From contig NZ_JAGYXY010000002.1 in NCBI RefSeq assembly GCF_018362775.1, positions 473,035 through 537,034 on the forward strand: a DNA stretch of 64,000 nt, given 5' to 3'. Positions 1-9,301 of this stretch are shown one piece after another. The DNA comes from Alistipes montrealensis (GTDB taxonomy: Bacteria > Bacteroidota > Bacteroidia > Bacteroidales > Rikenellaceae). The stretch's first letter is position 1, and every line of letters begins with the position of its first letter. The notes under the pieces were generated by a model. That model worked only from the letters and a program-made list of their open reading frames with translations. It had not been told where the DNA came from and did not search any database. A program made the translations under genes and the position numbers.

Positions 1-808
1 GGTTCCAGTCGAGGGCTTCGACCTCCCCTTCGTAAGTGTTCCAGTTCTGCTCGGCCGTGGCGGGATCGCCGAAATAGAGGTGGAAATTGTTGTAGGTTCC
101 CGAGCCGTCGGAGAGCATCGTCACTTTCACACGTGTGGAGTCGATGCCCTGCGCCACGAACCAGTCGTAGCCGAGGCGGCATCGCAGGTCGTCGACCAGC
201 AGTCCGAAGATGGCTGTGGGTTCGGCGGCGTTGATCTCCAGAATGCGGCGTTTCATCGCGTCGCGCATCTTCTCCATGTCGGTTGTGGCCGAGGAACTGA
301 CCTCTGCCCAGTCGGGGAATTGGGCGGGATCGAAGGTCTGCGAGCGGTCGAAATAGAACCAGCTTGGTTTGTTGTGCGAAAGCAGGTGGAGGCCTGCGTA
401 AAGGCTGGGCATGGTTCCGAACGTCGCGTAGAAATAGTAGTCCGGGGAGTCGAATCCGGTGTAGCCGGCACTTTGCGAGAGTTGGAACGGGTAGTTCTTG
501 CCGTCGCAGAAGAAGGTCACGAGGGCGCTGCGCGCAGCCCCGTCGTTGGCGTCGAAACTCACCTCGATCTCCGAATAGCCTGCCGGACCTTTGAGGGGCG
601 AGAGTGTGAACCACTCTTCGGCCGGTTCGGGCAGGGTAATTTGCCAGGGAGCGGGCGCATTTACCGTGATTTTGCCGCTGCGGGCCAGATCGTCGAGCGA
701 CAGGAAGTCGGTGCCGCCGTTGATGCGGACCTTCGGGGTTTCGTCGTCGCAGGCCATGGTTCCGGCGACGAGGCCGAGAGCCAGGATGAGGCGGAAGAAT
801 CGTTTCAT
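1..808 (-). CDS. BACON-like lipoprotein of unknown function, 3' end outside window
   Basis: The minus-strand reading frame opens at an ATG at 808 and runs off the left edge, so only about 269 residues are seen. The N-terminus is a lipoprotein signal with lipobox around VAGTMAC (Cys20), so it should be exported and lipid-anchored. Residues about 28 to 120 resemble a BACON domain (a Trp-containing beta sandwich with an N-x-x-x-R-x-A turn), a fold common in Bacteroidota surface proteins that bind glycans or mucin. The following region, rich in Asp, Tyr and Trp, I do not recognise. It stands apart from glsB by 121 bases. Surface location is likely; function is unknown. Confidence 0.6.
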   Translation of the reverse strand, partial: MKRFFRLILALGLVAGTMACDDETPKVRINGGTDFLSLDDLARSGKITVNAPAPWQITLPEPAEEWFTLSPLKGPAGYSEIEVSFDANDGAARSALVTFFCDGKNYPFQLSQSAGYTGFDSPDYYFYATFGTMPSLYAGLHLLSHNKPSWFYFDRSQTFDPAQFPDWAEVSSSATTDMEKMRDAMKRRILEINAAEPTAIFGLLVDDLRCRLGYDWFVAQGIDSTRVKVTMLSDGSGTYNNFHLYFGDPATAEQNWNTYEGEVEALDWN

Positions 809-886
809 GCGAAGTGTTTTTTGGGTTTGTCTGTATTGTTAAATGCAGAAAAAGCCGGTTTACTGCTTCGGATGCAAAATTCAGAC

Positions 887-909
887 CGTCCGGACAAAGC
901 GTCCGGACG
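887..909. terminator. Inverted repeat between glsB and the BACON lipoprotein gene
   Basis: A 9-base arm CGTCCGGAC and its exact complement GTCCGGACG flank a 5-base AAAGC loop. Each arm also contains the palindrome TCCGGA. It lies just past the glsB stop on the minus strand and could end that transcript. No clear T-run follows, so the terminator role is uncertain. Confidence 0.4.
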
Positions 910-929
910 TGAATACAGGCGGGAACACG

Positions 930-1937
930 TTATGCGTTCCGCTTTTTCTTGATACGTTCGAAATGTTCGCGCAGGCGTTCGCTGAACTCCTCGCGGCGAT
1001 GTTTCAGGTTGGCCCGCCAACCCAGCCAGCGGGTGTAGCGGAGGCGTTTTTCGGGATAAATGTCGCGAATCGTCACCAGGATGCCCGTCTCCTCCACGCC
1101 GCCGAAATCGGGGTTCGACACCGTGTCGAAGACCCGCATCGTGGGCGAAAGGTTCATATAGGCGTTGATCAGCGGGGGAATGTTCTCGTTGAACTCGCGG
1201 ATTTGCTGGATCAGGATGCGGTAGTTCTCCATGTAGGTCGCGCCGCAGAACAACTCCTCGTAATAGGGATCGTCGAGGTCGAGCGGGATGGGATTGATCC
1301 CTTCCACCAACTGGTCGCGGTCGGGGAAATAACGGCGCAGGAACCAGATGAGCGCATTGCGCGCCACGGCTTTGTAGGTCGTGTACATCGTGACCTTGCC
1401 AAAGAGGTATTTGGCCTTGGGGTTCAGGACGATGAGTGCGCCGAGTCCGTCCCAGAGGTTGTCCAGTGCGTAGATGCTCTTGGCATTGCCGCGGGCCTGG
1501 TAGGCGGGCTGCACGAACGAACGGCCCAGTTCGATGGTCCGGGGCAGGAATTTTTGGCGGAAACGTTCGCTGAAACGGAAATAGTGCTCCGTCGAGAGGT
1601 GGCGGGGGTTGGGCGTGGTGCAGACGATGAAGCGGTAGCCGCCGACGATCTCCTGCGCTGCGGGGTCCCAGACGATCAGTTGGTAGTAGCCGTCGCCTGC
1701 GAGGTCCTCCTCGTCGATGTCGACCTCCTGCCCCGTACCGCCGCCTGCGCCGCGGAAAGCTACTTCACGCAGGCGTCCCACTTCGCGCATCAGCGCGGGG
1801 CATTCGGCTGCCGAGAAGATGTAGATTTCATTGCCGGCCTTGTGGGTGCTGCGTATTTTGCGCGCGGGCGTCAACTCCGCGAGCAGCAGTTCCCGGCTGA
1901 CCGGTTCTATAATGGGTTCCATCTTATTTTGTTGCAT
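930..1937 (-). CDS. glsB: GlsB-like N-acyltransferase (glycine lipid synthesis)
   Basis: This 335-residue protein matches the OlsB/GlsB group of GNAT-fold N-acyltransferases. In Bacteroides, GlsB joins a 3-hydroxy fatty acyl group to glycine to make N-acyl glycine, the first step to glycine and related lipids of the membrane. Residues about 40 to 200 hold the GNAT core, with VGGYRF and a following IELGRSFV strand typical of the family. The C-terminus is very basic. It lies 21 bases downstream of a PlsC-type acyltransferase gene read in the same direction, the usual GlsA partner, so the two probably share an operon. The start at 1937 is an ATG; a second ATG at 1922 is possible. Confidence 0.8.
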   Translation of the reverse strand: MQQNKMEPIIEPVSRELLLAELTPARKIRSTHKAGNEIYIFSAAECPALMREVGRLREVAFRGAGGGTGQEVDIDEEDLAGDGYYQLIVWDPAAQEIVGGYRFIVCTTPNPRHLSTEHYFRFSERFRQKFLPRTIELGRSFVQPAYQARGNAKSIYALDNLWDGLGALIVLNPKAKYLFGKVTMYTTYKAVARNALIWFLRRYFPDRDQLVEGINPIPLDLDDPYYEELFCGATYMENYRILIQQIREFNENIPPLINAYMNLSPTMRVFDTVSNPDFGGVEETGILVTIRDIYPEKRLRYTRWLGWRANLKHRREEFSERLREHFERIKKKRNA

Positions 1938-1958
1938 GACGGGGCAAAAATACCAAAA

Positions 1959-2792
1959 TTAGCGCGTTTGGTTCGGGTCGGCGAGTTTTTTTTCTAAAAA
2001 ATACGCCTTTTTGCGTACTTCCAGCGCCTGTTCGCGCAGTGATCCGTAATGCTGGAGCTCGGCTACGGGGATGGGATCGCCGACGATGATGCGGAAATGC
2101 TTGCCCTTTTGGGAAAACATTTCGTCGGGCAGCCACAGCATTTCGATGTTGAATTTGATCCCCAATGCTTTGCGCAGGCGGTAAACCCGGTAGAAGAATT
2201 TCGACAGGTGGCCCTCGACGAAGACCGGAACGATCTGCCGCTGCGAAGAGTAGGCCTTTTTCAGGAAACTGATTTTCCACTCCGGATCGGTCACTTCACC
2301 GCCGATGCAGCGGGAACAGAGGCCTGCGGGGAAGGTCAGGATGGGCAGTTCGCCGAAAAACTCTTCGTCGAATTTCCGGGCGTAGGAGGCGCTTTGCGCG
2401 CCGTGTTTGTTGACCGGGATCCACAGCGGCTGCAACGGTTCGAGGTGCATCAGCAGGTCGTTGACCACCACCCGCGCATCGCCGAAACGGTCGATCAGTT
2501 TGTCGGCGAGCATCATGCCGTCCATACCCCCGAACGGGTGGTTCGAGGCGAAAAGGTAGCGTCCCTTGGGGTCGAGTTTTTCGAGCCCTTCGACCGAATA
2601 GGTGACCTGCCATTCGCGGAAACAGGCGCGGATGAACTCCTGCGGAGGCAGCGACCAGTAGTGTTCGAGGATATAGTTGATTTCCGACTCGTGGATCGTG
2701 CGGCGAAGCCAGTTCACGACCGGACGGGGTATCCAGCGTGCCAGCCGCGGAGCTTTCTGCTTGAGTACGGCGCCGATGTCGATTTTAGGCAT
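1959..2792 (-). CDS. glsA: GlsA-like O-acyltransferase (PlsC family)
   Basis: The 277-residue protein belongs to the lysophospholipid/1-acylglycerol-phosphate acyltransferase superfamily. Its catalytic block reads NHPFGGMDG around residue 80, followed by FPAGLCSR, which fits the PlsC motif III region. In the glycine-lipid pathway GlsA adds a second fatty acid to the 3-hydroxyl of the N-acyl glycine made by GlsB, whose gene follows. Between His and Asp there are five residues rather than the four of classical PlsC enzymes. It is probably a peripheral inner-membrane enzyme. The gene diverges from rsmH across a 93-base spacer. Confidence 0.8.
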   Translation of the reverse strand: MPKIDIGAVLKQKAPRLARWIPRPVVNWLRRTIHESEINYILEHYWSLPPQEFIRACFREWQVTYSVEGLEKLDPKGRYLFASNHPFGGMDGMMLADKLIDRFGDARVVVNDLLMHLEPLQPLWIPVNKHGAQSASYARKFDEEFFGELPILTFPAGLCSRCIGGEVTDPEWKISFLKKAYSSQRQIVPVFVEGHLSKFFYRVYRLRKALGIKFNIEMLWLPDEMFSQKGKHFRIIVGDPIPVAELQHYGSLREQALEVRKKAYFLEKKLADPNQTR

Positions 2793-2885
2793 GGAATGTT
2801 CACAAAATTATATCCACAAATATAGGTATTCTTTTTTGAAAAATCCCTAACTTTACACCCAAATAGACCTTTGCAAACAACTATT
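2793..2885. promoter_or_regulatory. Divergent promoter region glsA / rsmH
   Basis: On the minus strand TATATTTG at 2824-2817 matches the Bacteroidota -7 box TAnnTTTG and serves glsA. On the plus strand TAACTTTA at 2848-2855 is a one-mismatch -7 box for the cell-wall operon. I did not find a convincing -33 box for either. Confidence 0.5.
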
Positions 2886-3788
2886 ATGTCGCAATACCAT
2901 ACTCCCGTACTGTTGGAAGAGTCTGTGGGACTGCTCGGTATCGAGTCCGCAGGCACATACGCCGACCTCACTTTCGGCGGAGGCGGCCATTCGCGCCGCA
3001 TCCTCGCCGAACTGGGACCGGAGGGTCGTCTGTACGGTTTCGACCAGGATCGTGACACGCTGGAAAACCGCCCCGAAGATGCGCGTTTTCACTACGTGGA
3101 GAGCAATTTCCGGTTCCTGCGCGGAGCGCTCCGGCTGCGCGGCGTGACGGAGGTGGATGGCGTTCTGGCCGATTTGGGGGTGTCGTCGCACCATTTCGAC
3201 GCCGTGGAGCGCGGCTTTTCATTCCGCGGCGAGGCGCCGCTCGACATGCGTATGAACCAGCGCGGGCGGCTCACGGCGGCCGACGTGGTCAACAACTATT
3301 CTGCGGAGGACCTGACTCGCATATTGGGCGACTGGGGAGAGGTCGAGACGCCGTGGAAGGTGGCTAACTGTCTGGTGAAGGCCCGCGCCGTAACGCCTGT
3401 CACGACTACGGCGCAGTTGGTCGAGGCGGTGAAGCCCTGCACGCCCAAAAAGGACGAGGCCAAATTCCTGACCAAACTTTTCCAGGCTCTGCGTATCGAG
3501 GTCAACGGCGAGATGGAGGCGCTGAAAATGGCCCTGGAGCAAAGTCTGCGGGTGCTGAAACCCGGCGGCCGGCTGGTCGTCATCTCCTACCATTCGCTCG
3601 AAGACCGTTTGGTGAAGAATTTCATGCGCAGCGGCAATTTCTCGGGCGAGGTCGAAAAGGACTTTTTCGGCCGGCCGCAAACGCCGTTCGACCTGGTGAC
3701 GCGCAAAGCCGTGACCCCTTCGGCCGAAGAACTCGACCGCAATCCCCGTTCCCGTTCGGCGAAACTCCGGGCGGCCGTAAAACGCTGA
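2886..3788 (+). CDS. rsmH: 16S rRNA (cytosine1402-N4)-methyltransferase RsmH
   Basis: The 300-residue protein (also known as MraW) methylates N4 of C1402 in 16S rRNA near the ribosomal P site. The N-terminus starts HTPVLLEE, followed by the SAM-binding motif LTFGGGGHSR and the VDGVLADLGVSS motif, all diagnostic. The C-terminus KPGGRLVVISYHSLEDRLVK is equally typical. I chose the ATG at 2886 rather than the upstream TTG at 2871 because homologs begin just before HTPVLL. It is the first gene of a division/cell-wall (dcw) operon, and ftsL starts 4 bases after its stop. The usual preceding mraZ is absent. Confidence 0.95.
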   Translation: MSQYHTPVLLEESVGLLGIESAGTYADLTFGGGGHSRRILAELGPEGRLYGFDQDRDTLENRPEDARFHYVESNFRFLRGALRLRGVTEVDGVLADLGVSSHHFDAVERGFSFRGEAPLDMRMNQRGRLTAADVVNNYSAEDLTRILGDWGEVETPWKVANCLVKARAVTPVTTTAQLVEAVKPCTPKKDEAKFLTKLFQALRIEVNGEMEALKMALEQSLRVLKPGGRLVVISYHSLEDRLVKNFMRSGNFSGEVEKDFFGRPQTPFDLVTRKAVTPSAEELDRNPRSRSAKLRAAVKR

Positions 3789-3792
3789 CAGG

Positions 3793-4308
3793 ATGTACCG
3801 CGATCACGAATTCGACCCGATAACCCCTGAGGAGCAGGCCCGCCGCGAACAGGAGGAGGAGTTCGCGCGCCGCGTGCGCCGCGAGGTGCGCCGCATGGAG
3901 CGCGGTGAAGCCGAAGAGGACCTTCGCGCCGACGAGGAGCAGGAGGCCGAGGAGCGCGCCGAAGCCGAGGAACGCGAACGCCGGGAACGCCGCCGTTCGG
4001 CCAGCACCTTCTGGCAACTCTTTTCGGGAACGATCCTCGTACGCGAAGGCGTTTCGAAATATTACCCTTACATGCTGACGATCGCCGGTATGTTCTTCCT
4101 GAGTATCATGGTGATGTTCTGGTCGTTGCACCTCGACATGCGTTATACGCGCCTCGAAGGCGAGGTGCAGAAGCTTCGCGAGCGTTCGATCCGCCTGCAG
4201 GAGCAGCGTTACCAGCGTACGACCCATTCGGCGGTCGTCGAACAGCTCCGGGCGCGGGGCATCGAACTTTACGATCCGCAGGCGCCGGGCGAAATTATTG
4301 AAAATTAG
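3793..4308 (+). CDS. ftsL: FtsL-like cell division protein with charged N-terminus
   Basis: A 171-residue bitopic membrane protein in the ftsL position between rsmH and ftsI. Residues about 12 to 78 are almost entirely Glu, Arg and Ala, a cytoplasmic charged segment likely helical. One transmembrane helix lies around 94 to 115 (MLTIAGMFFLSIMVMFWSL). A short periplasmic coiled coil with heptad Leu follows, as in FtsL, which pairs with FtsB/FtsQ to activate the septal synthase FtsW-FtsI. Sequence identity in this family is low, so the call rests on topology and location. The charged tail is longer than in Proteobacteria. Confidence 0.8.
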   Translation: MYRDHEFDPITPEEQARREQEEEFARRVRREVRRMERGEAEEDLRADEEQEAEERAEAEERERRERRRSASTFWQLFSGTILVREGVSKYYPYMLTIAGMFFLSIMVMFWSLHLDMRYTRLEGEVQKLRERSIRLQEQRYQRTTHSAVVEQLRARGIELYDPQAPGEIIEN

Positions 4309-4314
4309 GCGGCG

Positions 4315-6576
4315 ATGAAACAGGAACGTTCGAAGGTCAAAAGCGACATTCTGCTGCGGGTGAGGCTCCTTTACGTGCTTTTCATCCTCGCCGGGGCCAT
4401 CGTGCTCGCGCGGCTTATCTGGGTGCAGCTTTTCAGTTCGGAGGTCGCCTACAACGCCGACCGCCTCGCCAGCCGTATTTTTACCCAGGAGGTGATTCCG
4501 GCGCAGCGGGGCAGCATCCTTTCGCGTGACGGCGAACCCTTAGCGACCTCGATTTTCCGCTACCAGGCCGCTTTCGATTTCGCATCGCCGGGACTCGATT
4601 CGCTCAAGACGTTCCGGGAACAGGCCGACTCGCTGGCAAAACTGCTGGCTGTCTTCTTCAAGGACAAACCCGCTTCGGCCTACTCCAAACGTTTCCGCGA
4701 GGAACATGCCCGCCGTTACCGGCTGGTCAATCCGCGCGACACCTCCTACCTGCGTTCCGACGGGTGGTTCTCGCGCATGATGGACCGCATGCGGGGTGAA
4801 GAGTGGGTCAAACGCCGCATCTACGATACGATTCGCGACCATACGCCCGTGAACATCTTTCCCCGCGAAGTGGACTTCGCCGAATGGGAGACGCTCAGGC
4901 GCTATCCGCTGCTGAACTGGAACATGGGCATGGTTTACCGGCTCATCGAGCGCGACGAACGCATCTATCCGCAGGGCGAACTGGCGCGCCGTACGATCGG
5001 ACTGACCGGAGACAAGGGTAACTACGGCATCGAGGAGGCCTACCGCGAGGAGTTGGCCGGCCGTGACGGCAAGGCCCTGCGGCAACGCATCGCGCGCGGC
5101 TTCTACGGCCGGGTTGCGGGCGGCGACCATGCGGACCCGGTGGACGGCTACGATATCGTTACGACGCTCGACCTCGACCTGCAGGATGTAGCCGACAAGG
5201 CCCTGCGGCGTCAGTTGGAGGCGCAGAACGCCCTGTGGGGCACGACCATCGTGATGGAAACCCGCACGGGGGAGATATTGGCATTGGTCAACCTGGGCCG
5301 CAATGCCGACGGAAGTTTCGCCGAGCGGGAAAATTATGCCCTGAGCCGCAGTATGGAGCCGGGTTCGACGTTCAAGCTGGCGACGATGCTTACGCTGCTC
5401 GACGACGCCCGGATGCCCGTATCGACGGTTTACGACACGCACAACGGCGATCCGGTGACGGTCGGCCCGGCCAAGAACATCCGCGACTCGCACCGCGGCG
5501 ACCATGAAATCGATTTCCGGCGCGCTGTGGCTTCGTCGTCGAACGTCTATTTCGCCAAGGCGATCTGGGACCGCTACGGGATCACAGGCAAGAAACAGGA
5601 GTACAGCGATTTCCTCCATAAAGAGCTGCACCTGGGCGAGACGGTGGGGCTGGAACGCCTCGGTGAACGGGCTCCTTCGATCACGACAGACTGGAAGGTT
5701 CCCGATCCGGGCGTCATGCTCGTGAAAATGTCTTACGGCTATCGCGTGCGGCTGGCTCCGATTCAGATGATCACCTTCTACAACGCCATTGCCAACGGCG
5801 GCAAGATGATCTCGCCCGTGCTGGTGCGTGAACTGCGTCATGGCGACCGGGTCGAGGAGCGCTTCGAAAGCCGGACCATCGCTTCGTCGATCGCCTCGCG
5901 GGCTGCACTGCGCGAGGTCCAGCAAAGCCTCCAGGCAGTCTGTACGGAGGGTACGGCCAGCGCTTTCTTCCGCGACACGACGCGCCTGCGGGTGGCGGCG
6001 AAGACCGGTACGGCACAGATCACCGATGCCCGCAGCCGCGAGGGCCGCTACTACCTGGGTTCGATGGTGGCCTACTTCCCGGCCGATGCCCCCCGGTATA
6101 CGGTGCTCACGACCATCGAGACGCGGGCCCAGGCCGGAAAGGCCTATTACGGCGGTCCGCTGGCGGGCCCCGTGGTGAAACGCATGGTCGACTACATCTT
6201 TAACCGCGGCCACGATTGGTATGCGCGTATCGACGACGGCGGTCCGCGCCGTTATCCCGACCGGATGAAGGGCGGCGATATCGCCCAGATCCGCCGTGTG
6301 GCTGATAAACTCTCACCCCGCGCCTCGTTCGACAGCCGTACGGGCTGGGGACGCGCCGCGGTGGACAGCCTCGCCAATGTGGTTATCTCGTCCCTGCCCG
6401 AAGACCGGGGCGTGATGCCCGATGTGCGCGGCATGGGACTCAAAGATGCCCTTTTCGTGCTCGAAAGCCGCGGCCTGAAGGTCCGCTTTTCGGGGCAGGG
6501 AGCCGTAACACAGCAAAGCATCACCGCCGGAACCCGCATTACGCCGGGTACGGCGGTCGTTATAACCTTGAAATAA
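4315..6576 (+). CDS. ftsI: Septal peptidoglycan transpeptidase FtsI (PBP3) with PASTA domain
   Basis: This 753-residue class B penicillin-binding protein cross-links septal peptidoglycan. It has one N-terminal membrane helix (about 14 to 38), a pedestal domain, then the transpeptidase domain with the catalytic tetrad STFK at 351-354, SSN at 408-410 and KTGTAQ at 563-568. The last 65 residues form a PASTA domain (MPDVRGMGLKDALFVLESRG), as is common in Bacteroidota FtsI. It would act with FtsW, whose gene is in the same operon. The gene starts 6 bases after ftsL and ends one base before murE. Confidence 0.95.
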   Translation: MKQERSKVKSDILLRVRLLYVLFILAGAIVLARLIWVQLFSSEVAYNADRLASRIFTQEVIPAQRGSILSRDGEPLATSIFRYQAAFDFASPGLDSLKTFREQADSLAKLLAVFFKDKPASAYSKRFREEHARRYRLVNPRDTSYLRSDGWFSRMMDRMRGEEWVKRRIYDTIRDHTPVNIFPREVDFAEWETLRRYPLLNWNMGMVYRLIERDERIYPQGELARRTIGLTGDKGNYGIEEAYREELAGRDGKALRQRIARGFYGRVAGGDHADPVDGYDIVTTLDLDLQDVADKALRRQLEAQNALWGTTIVMETRTGEILALVNLGRNADGSFAERENYALSRSMEPGSTFKLATMLTLLDDARMPVSTVYDTHNGDPVTVGPAKNIRDSHRGDHEIDFRRAVASSSNVYFAKAIWDRYGITGKKQEYSDFLHKELHLGETVGLERLGERAPSITTDWKVPDPGVMLVKMSYGYRVRLAPIQMITFYNAIANGGKMISPVLVRELRHGDRVEERFESRTIASSIASRAALREVQQSLQAVCTEGTASAFFRDTTRLRVAAKTGTAQITDARSREGRYYLGSMVAYFPADAPRYTVLTTIETRAQAGKAYYGGPLAGPVVKRMVDYIFNRGHDWYARIDDGGPRRYPDRMKGGDIAQIRRVADKLSPRASFDSRTGWGRAAVDSLANVVISSLPEDRGVMPDVRGMGLKDALFVLESRGLKVRFSGQGAVTQQSITAGTRITPGTAVVITLK

Positions 6577-6577
6577 A

Positions 6578-8035
6578 ATGAAAAAATTAACCGATATCCT
6601 GCAAAATACCCCCGTCAGGGAGGTGCGCGGCGATGCGAACGCCGCCGTCGGCGGATTGGTCTACGATTCGCGCGCCGTGAAGCCGGGCGATTGTTTTTTT
6701 GCCGTGCCGGGTACGCAGAGCGACGGCCACGACTTCATTCCCGCGGCCCTCGGGAAGGGCGCGGCGGCGGTGGTCTGCGAGCGGATGCCCGAGACTCCGG
6801 CGGAGGGCGTGGCGTATGTTCTCGTCGAAGACTCGGCGGGAGCCATGGCCGATATGGCCGCGGCGTTCTACGACTATCCGAGCCGCGGGTTGAAACTCGT
6901 GGGCATCACCGGGACCAACGGCAAGACCACGACCGTGACGCTGCTCTACGATCTCGTGCGGGCAATGGGTTACAAGGCCGGGCTGATCTCGACGGTAGTC
7001 TACAAGATCGACGGACGTGAAATCGAATCGACCCACACGACGCCCGACCCGGTCCGGCTGAACGCCATGATGCGCGAAATGGCCGACATGGGTTGCGAAT
7101 ACTGCTTCATGGAGTGCTCGTCGCACGCCATCGTGCAGGAGCGTACGCGGGGCCTCGACTTCGCAGGCGGTATCTTCTCGAACATCACGCACGACCACCT
7201 CGACTACCACAAGACCTTCGCCGAATACATCCGGGCCAAGAAACTCTTTTTCGACGGACTTCCCAAAGGGGCTTTCGCGCTGACGAACGCCGACGACCGG
7301 AACGGCCGCGTGATGGTGCAGAATACTGCGGCTGTGGTGAGCACCTACTCGCTGCGTTCGATGGCCGATTTCCGCTGCAAAATCGTCGAGATGCATCTCG
7401 ACGGCATGTTGCTGCGCCTCGACGGCCAGGAGTTGTGGGTGGGCCTGCTGGGGCGGTTCAACGCCTACAACCTGTTGGCAGTCTACGGCGCCGCCGTGTT
7501 GCTGGGCCTCGACCGGGGCGAGGTGTTGCGCGTGTTGAGCATGCTGCACGCCGTGAGCGGCCGTTTCGAGAAGGTTCGGGCGGCGAACGGCACGACGGCC
7601 ATCGTCGACTATGCCCATACGCCCGATGCCCTGGAGAACGTGATCCAGACCATCGAGGAGATTCGCACGCCCGAACAGCAGTTGATCGTGGTGTGCGGCT
7701 GCGGCGGCGACCGCGACAAAACCAAACGTCCCGAGATGGCTGCCATCGCCGTGAAATACGCTACGACAGCGGTTTTTACCTCCGACAATCCGCGCCACGA
7801 GTCACCCGAGGCGATTCTCGACGACATGGCCGCGGGGATCGAACCCGGGGCGCGCTACCTGCGCATCGCCGACCGGGCCGAGGCGATCCGTACGGCCGTG
7901 ATGCTCTCGCGTCCGGGCGACATCATCCTCGTTGCGGGCAAAGGACACGAAACCTATCAGGTCGTCGGCGATGTGAAGCACCATTTCGACGACCGGGAGG
8001 AGGTCCGCAAGGCTTTCGACACATTGATCAAATAA
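6578..8035 (+). CDS. murE: UDP-MurNAc-L-Ala-D-Glu:meso-DAP ligase MurE
   Basis: The 485-residue cytoplasmic Mur ligase adds the third amino acid to the peptidoglycan stem peptide. The ATP-binding loop GITGTNGKTTT lies near residue 110. The motif DNPR at 403-406 is the signature of enzymes that select meso-diaminopimelate rather than lysine, so the organism should make DAP-type wall. The C-terminal GKGHETYQ block is also present. The gene lies in the dcw operon, one base after ftsI and 20 bases before mraY. Confidence 0.95.
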   Translation: MKKLTDILQNTPVREVRGDANAAVGGLVYDSRAVKPGDCFFAVPGTQSDGHDFIPAALGKGAAAVVCERMPETPAEGVAYVLVEDSAGAMADMAAAFYDYPSRGLKLVGITGTNGKTTTVTLLYDLVRAMGYKAGLISTVVYKIDGREIESTHTTPDPVRLNAMMREMADMGCEYCFMECSSHAIVQERTRGLDFAGGIFSNITHDHLDYHKTFAEYIRAKKLFFDGLPKGAFALTNADDRNGRVMVQNTAAVVSTYSLRSMADFRCKIVEMHLDGMLLRLDGQELWVGLLGRFNAYNLLAVYGAAVLLGLDRGEVLRVLSMLHAVSGRFEKVRAANGTTAIVDYAHTPDALENVIQTIEEIRTPEQQLIVVCGCGGDRDKTKRPEMAAIAVKYATTAVFTSDNPRHESPEAILDDMAAGIEPGARYLRIADRAEAIRTAVMLSRPGDIILVAGKGHETYQVVGDVKHHFDDREEVRKAFDTLIK

Positions 8036-8055
8036 AAAACAAGTAAACAGAAGAC

Positions 8056-9300
8056 ATGTTCTACCATCTTTTCAGGTATCTGGACGAGGTTTATAACCTT
8101 CCCGGCTCGGGAATGTTCCAGTACATCTCCTTTCGTGCCGCGGCAGCCATTATCCTGTCGCTGCTGATCGTCATTATCTTCGGACGTTCGATCATCGACT
8201 TTCTGCGCCGCAAGCAGATCGGCGAAGATATCCGCGACCTCGGACTTCAGGGCCAACTGCAAAAAAAGGGAACCCCTACGATGGGCGGCGTCATCATCCT
8301 CATCGCCATCCTGGTCCCGATGCTGCTCGTCGGAAAACTCGACAACGTCTACATCCAACTGCTGCTCGTGTCGACCGTGTGGCTCGGACTGATCGGCGGC
8401 CTGGACGACTACATCAAGGTTTTCCGCCACAAGAAGGAGGGCCTGAACGGCCGTTTCAAGATTGTGGGACAGGTGGGCCTCGGTATCATCGTCGGAACGA
8501 CGATGTGGCTTTCGCCCGATATCGTCGTCCGCGACAAGGTTACGCAGCCCGTGCAGACGGTCTACCTGAACGAGGACGGCACGGTGCTCGAAACTGTTCA
8601 GCGCCACGTTGTTATCAGTTCTGAGAGCCTCAAGACCACGCAGACGACCATTCCTTTCGTCAAAAACAACGAGTTCGACTACGGCTGGCTGACAGGCGGA
8701 AACAGTACCGCCACGTGGATTCTCTATGTGCTGGTGGCGATTTTCGTGGTGACGGCCGTATCGAACGGCGCCAACCTCACCGACGGACTCGACGGACTGG
8801 CTACGGGCGTTTCGGTCCCGATCGTCGCCGTGCTGGGCGTGCTGGCCTATCTTTCGGGTCACATCGTCTATGCCGACTACCTCAATATCATGTATATCCC
8901 CGACAGCGGCGAAATGGTGGTCTTCGCCGCGGCGCTGGTGGGTGCGCTGGTGGGCTTTTTGTGGTATAACTCCTTCCCGGCGCAGATTTTCATGGGCGAC
9001 ACGGGGTCGCTGGCCATCGGCGGCGTGATCGCGGTCTTCGCGCTCTGCATCCGCAAGGAACTGCTGCTGCCGCTGCTGTGCGGCGTCTTCCTGGTCGAGA
9101 GTTTCTCGGTGATGATGCAGGTCAGCTACTTCAAATACACCAAACGCCGGTACGGCGAGGGGCGGCGAATCCTGCTGATGTCTCCGGTCCATCACCATTA
9201 CCAGAAAAAGGGTATTTTCGAGACCAAGATCGTCCTTCGCTTCTGGATCATCTCGCTGCTGCTGGCGGCAATTACACTGGTAACGCTGAAGATAAGATAA
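8056..9300 (+). CDS. mraY: Phospho-MurNAc-pentapeptide transferase MraY
   Basis: The 414-residue polytopic membrane enzyme transfers phospho-MurNAc-pentapeptide to undecaprenyl phosphate to make lipid I. It shows KKGTPTMGG, the [10 protein letters not shown] loop with catalytic aspartates, the FMGDTGS motif and the VHHHYQKKG histidine motif. It is longer than the E. coli enzyme (360), with an inserted periplasmic segment of about 50 residues around 155 to 215, as in other Bacteroidota. It ends one base before murD in the same operon. Confidence 0.95.
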   Translation: MFYHLFRYLDEVYNLPGSGMFQYISFRAAAAIILSLLIVIIFGRSIIDFLRRKQIGEDIRDLGLQGQLQKKGTPTMGGVIILIAILVPMLLVGKLDNVYIQLLLVSTVWLGLIGGLDDYIKVFRHKKEGLNGRFKIVGQVGLGIIVGTTMWLSPDIVVRDKVTQPVQTVYLNEDGTVLETVQRHVVISSESLKTTQTTIPFVKNNEFDYGWLTGGNSTATWILYVLVAIFVVTAVSNGANLTDGLDGLATGVSVPIVAVLGVLAYLSGHIVYADYLNIMYIPDSGEMVVFAAALVGALVGFLWYNSFPAQIFMGDTGSLAIGGVIAVFALCIRKELLLPLLCGVFLVESFSVMMQVSYFKYTKRRYGEGRRILLMSPVHHHYQKKGIFETKIVLRFWIISLLLAAITLVTLKIR

Positions 9301-9301
9301 T

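Noticed and set aside
4540-6213. Long open frame (557 codons) on the minus strand
   Set aside because: It lies fully opposite ftsI, which has all penicillin-binding motifs. High GC leaves long shadow frames.
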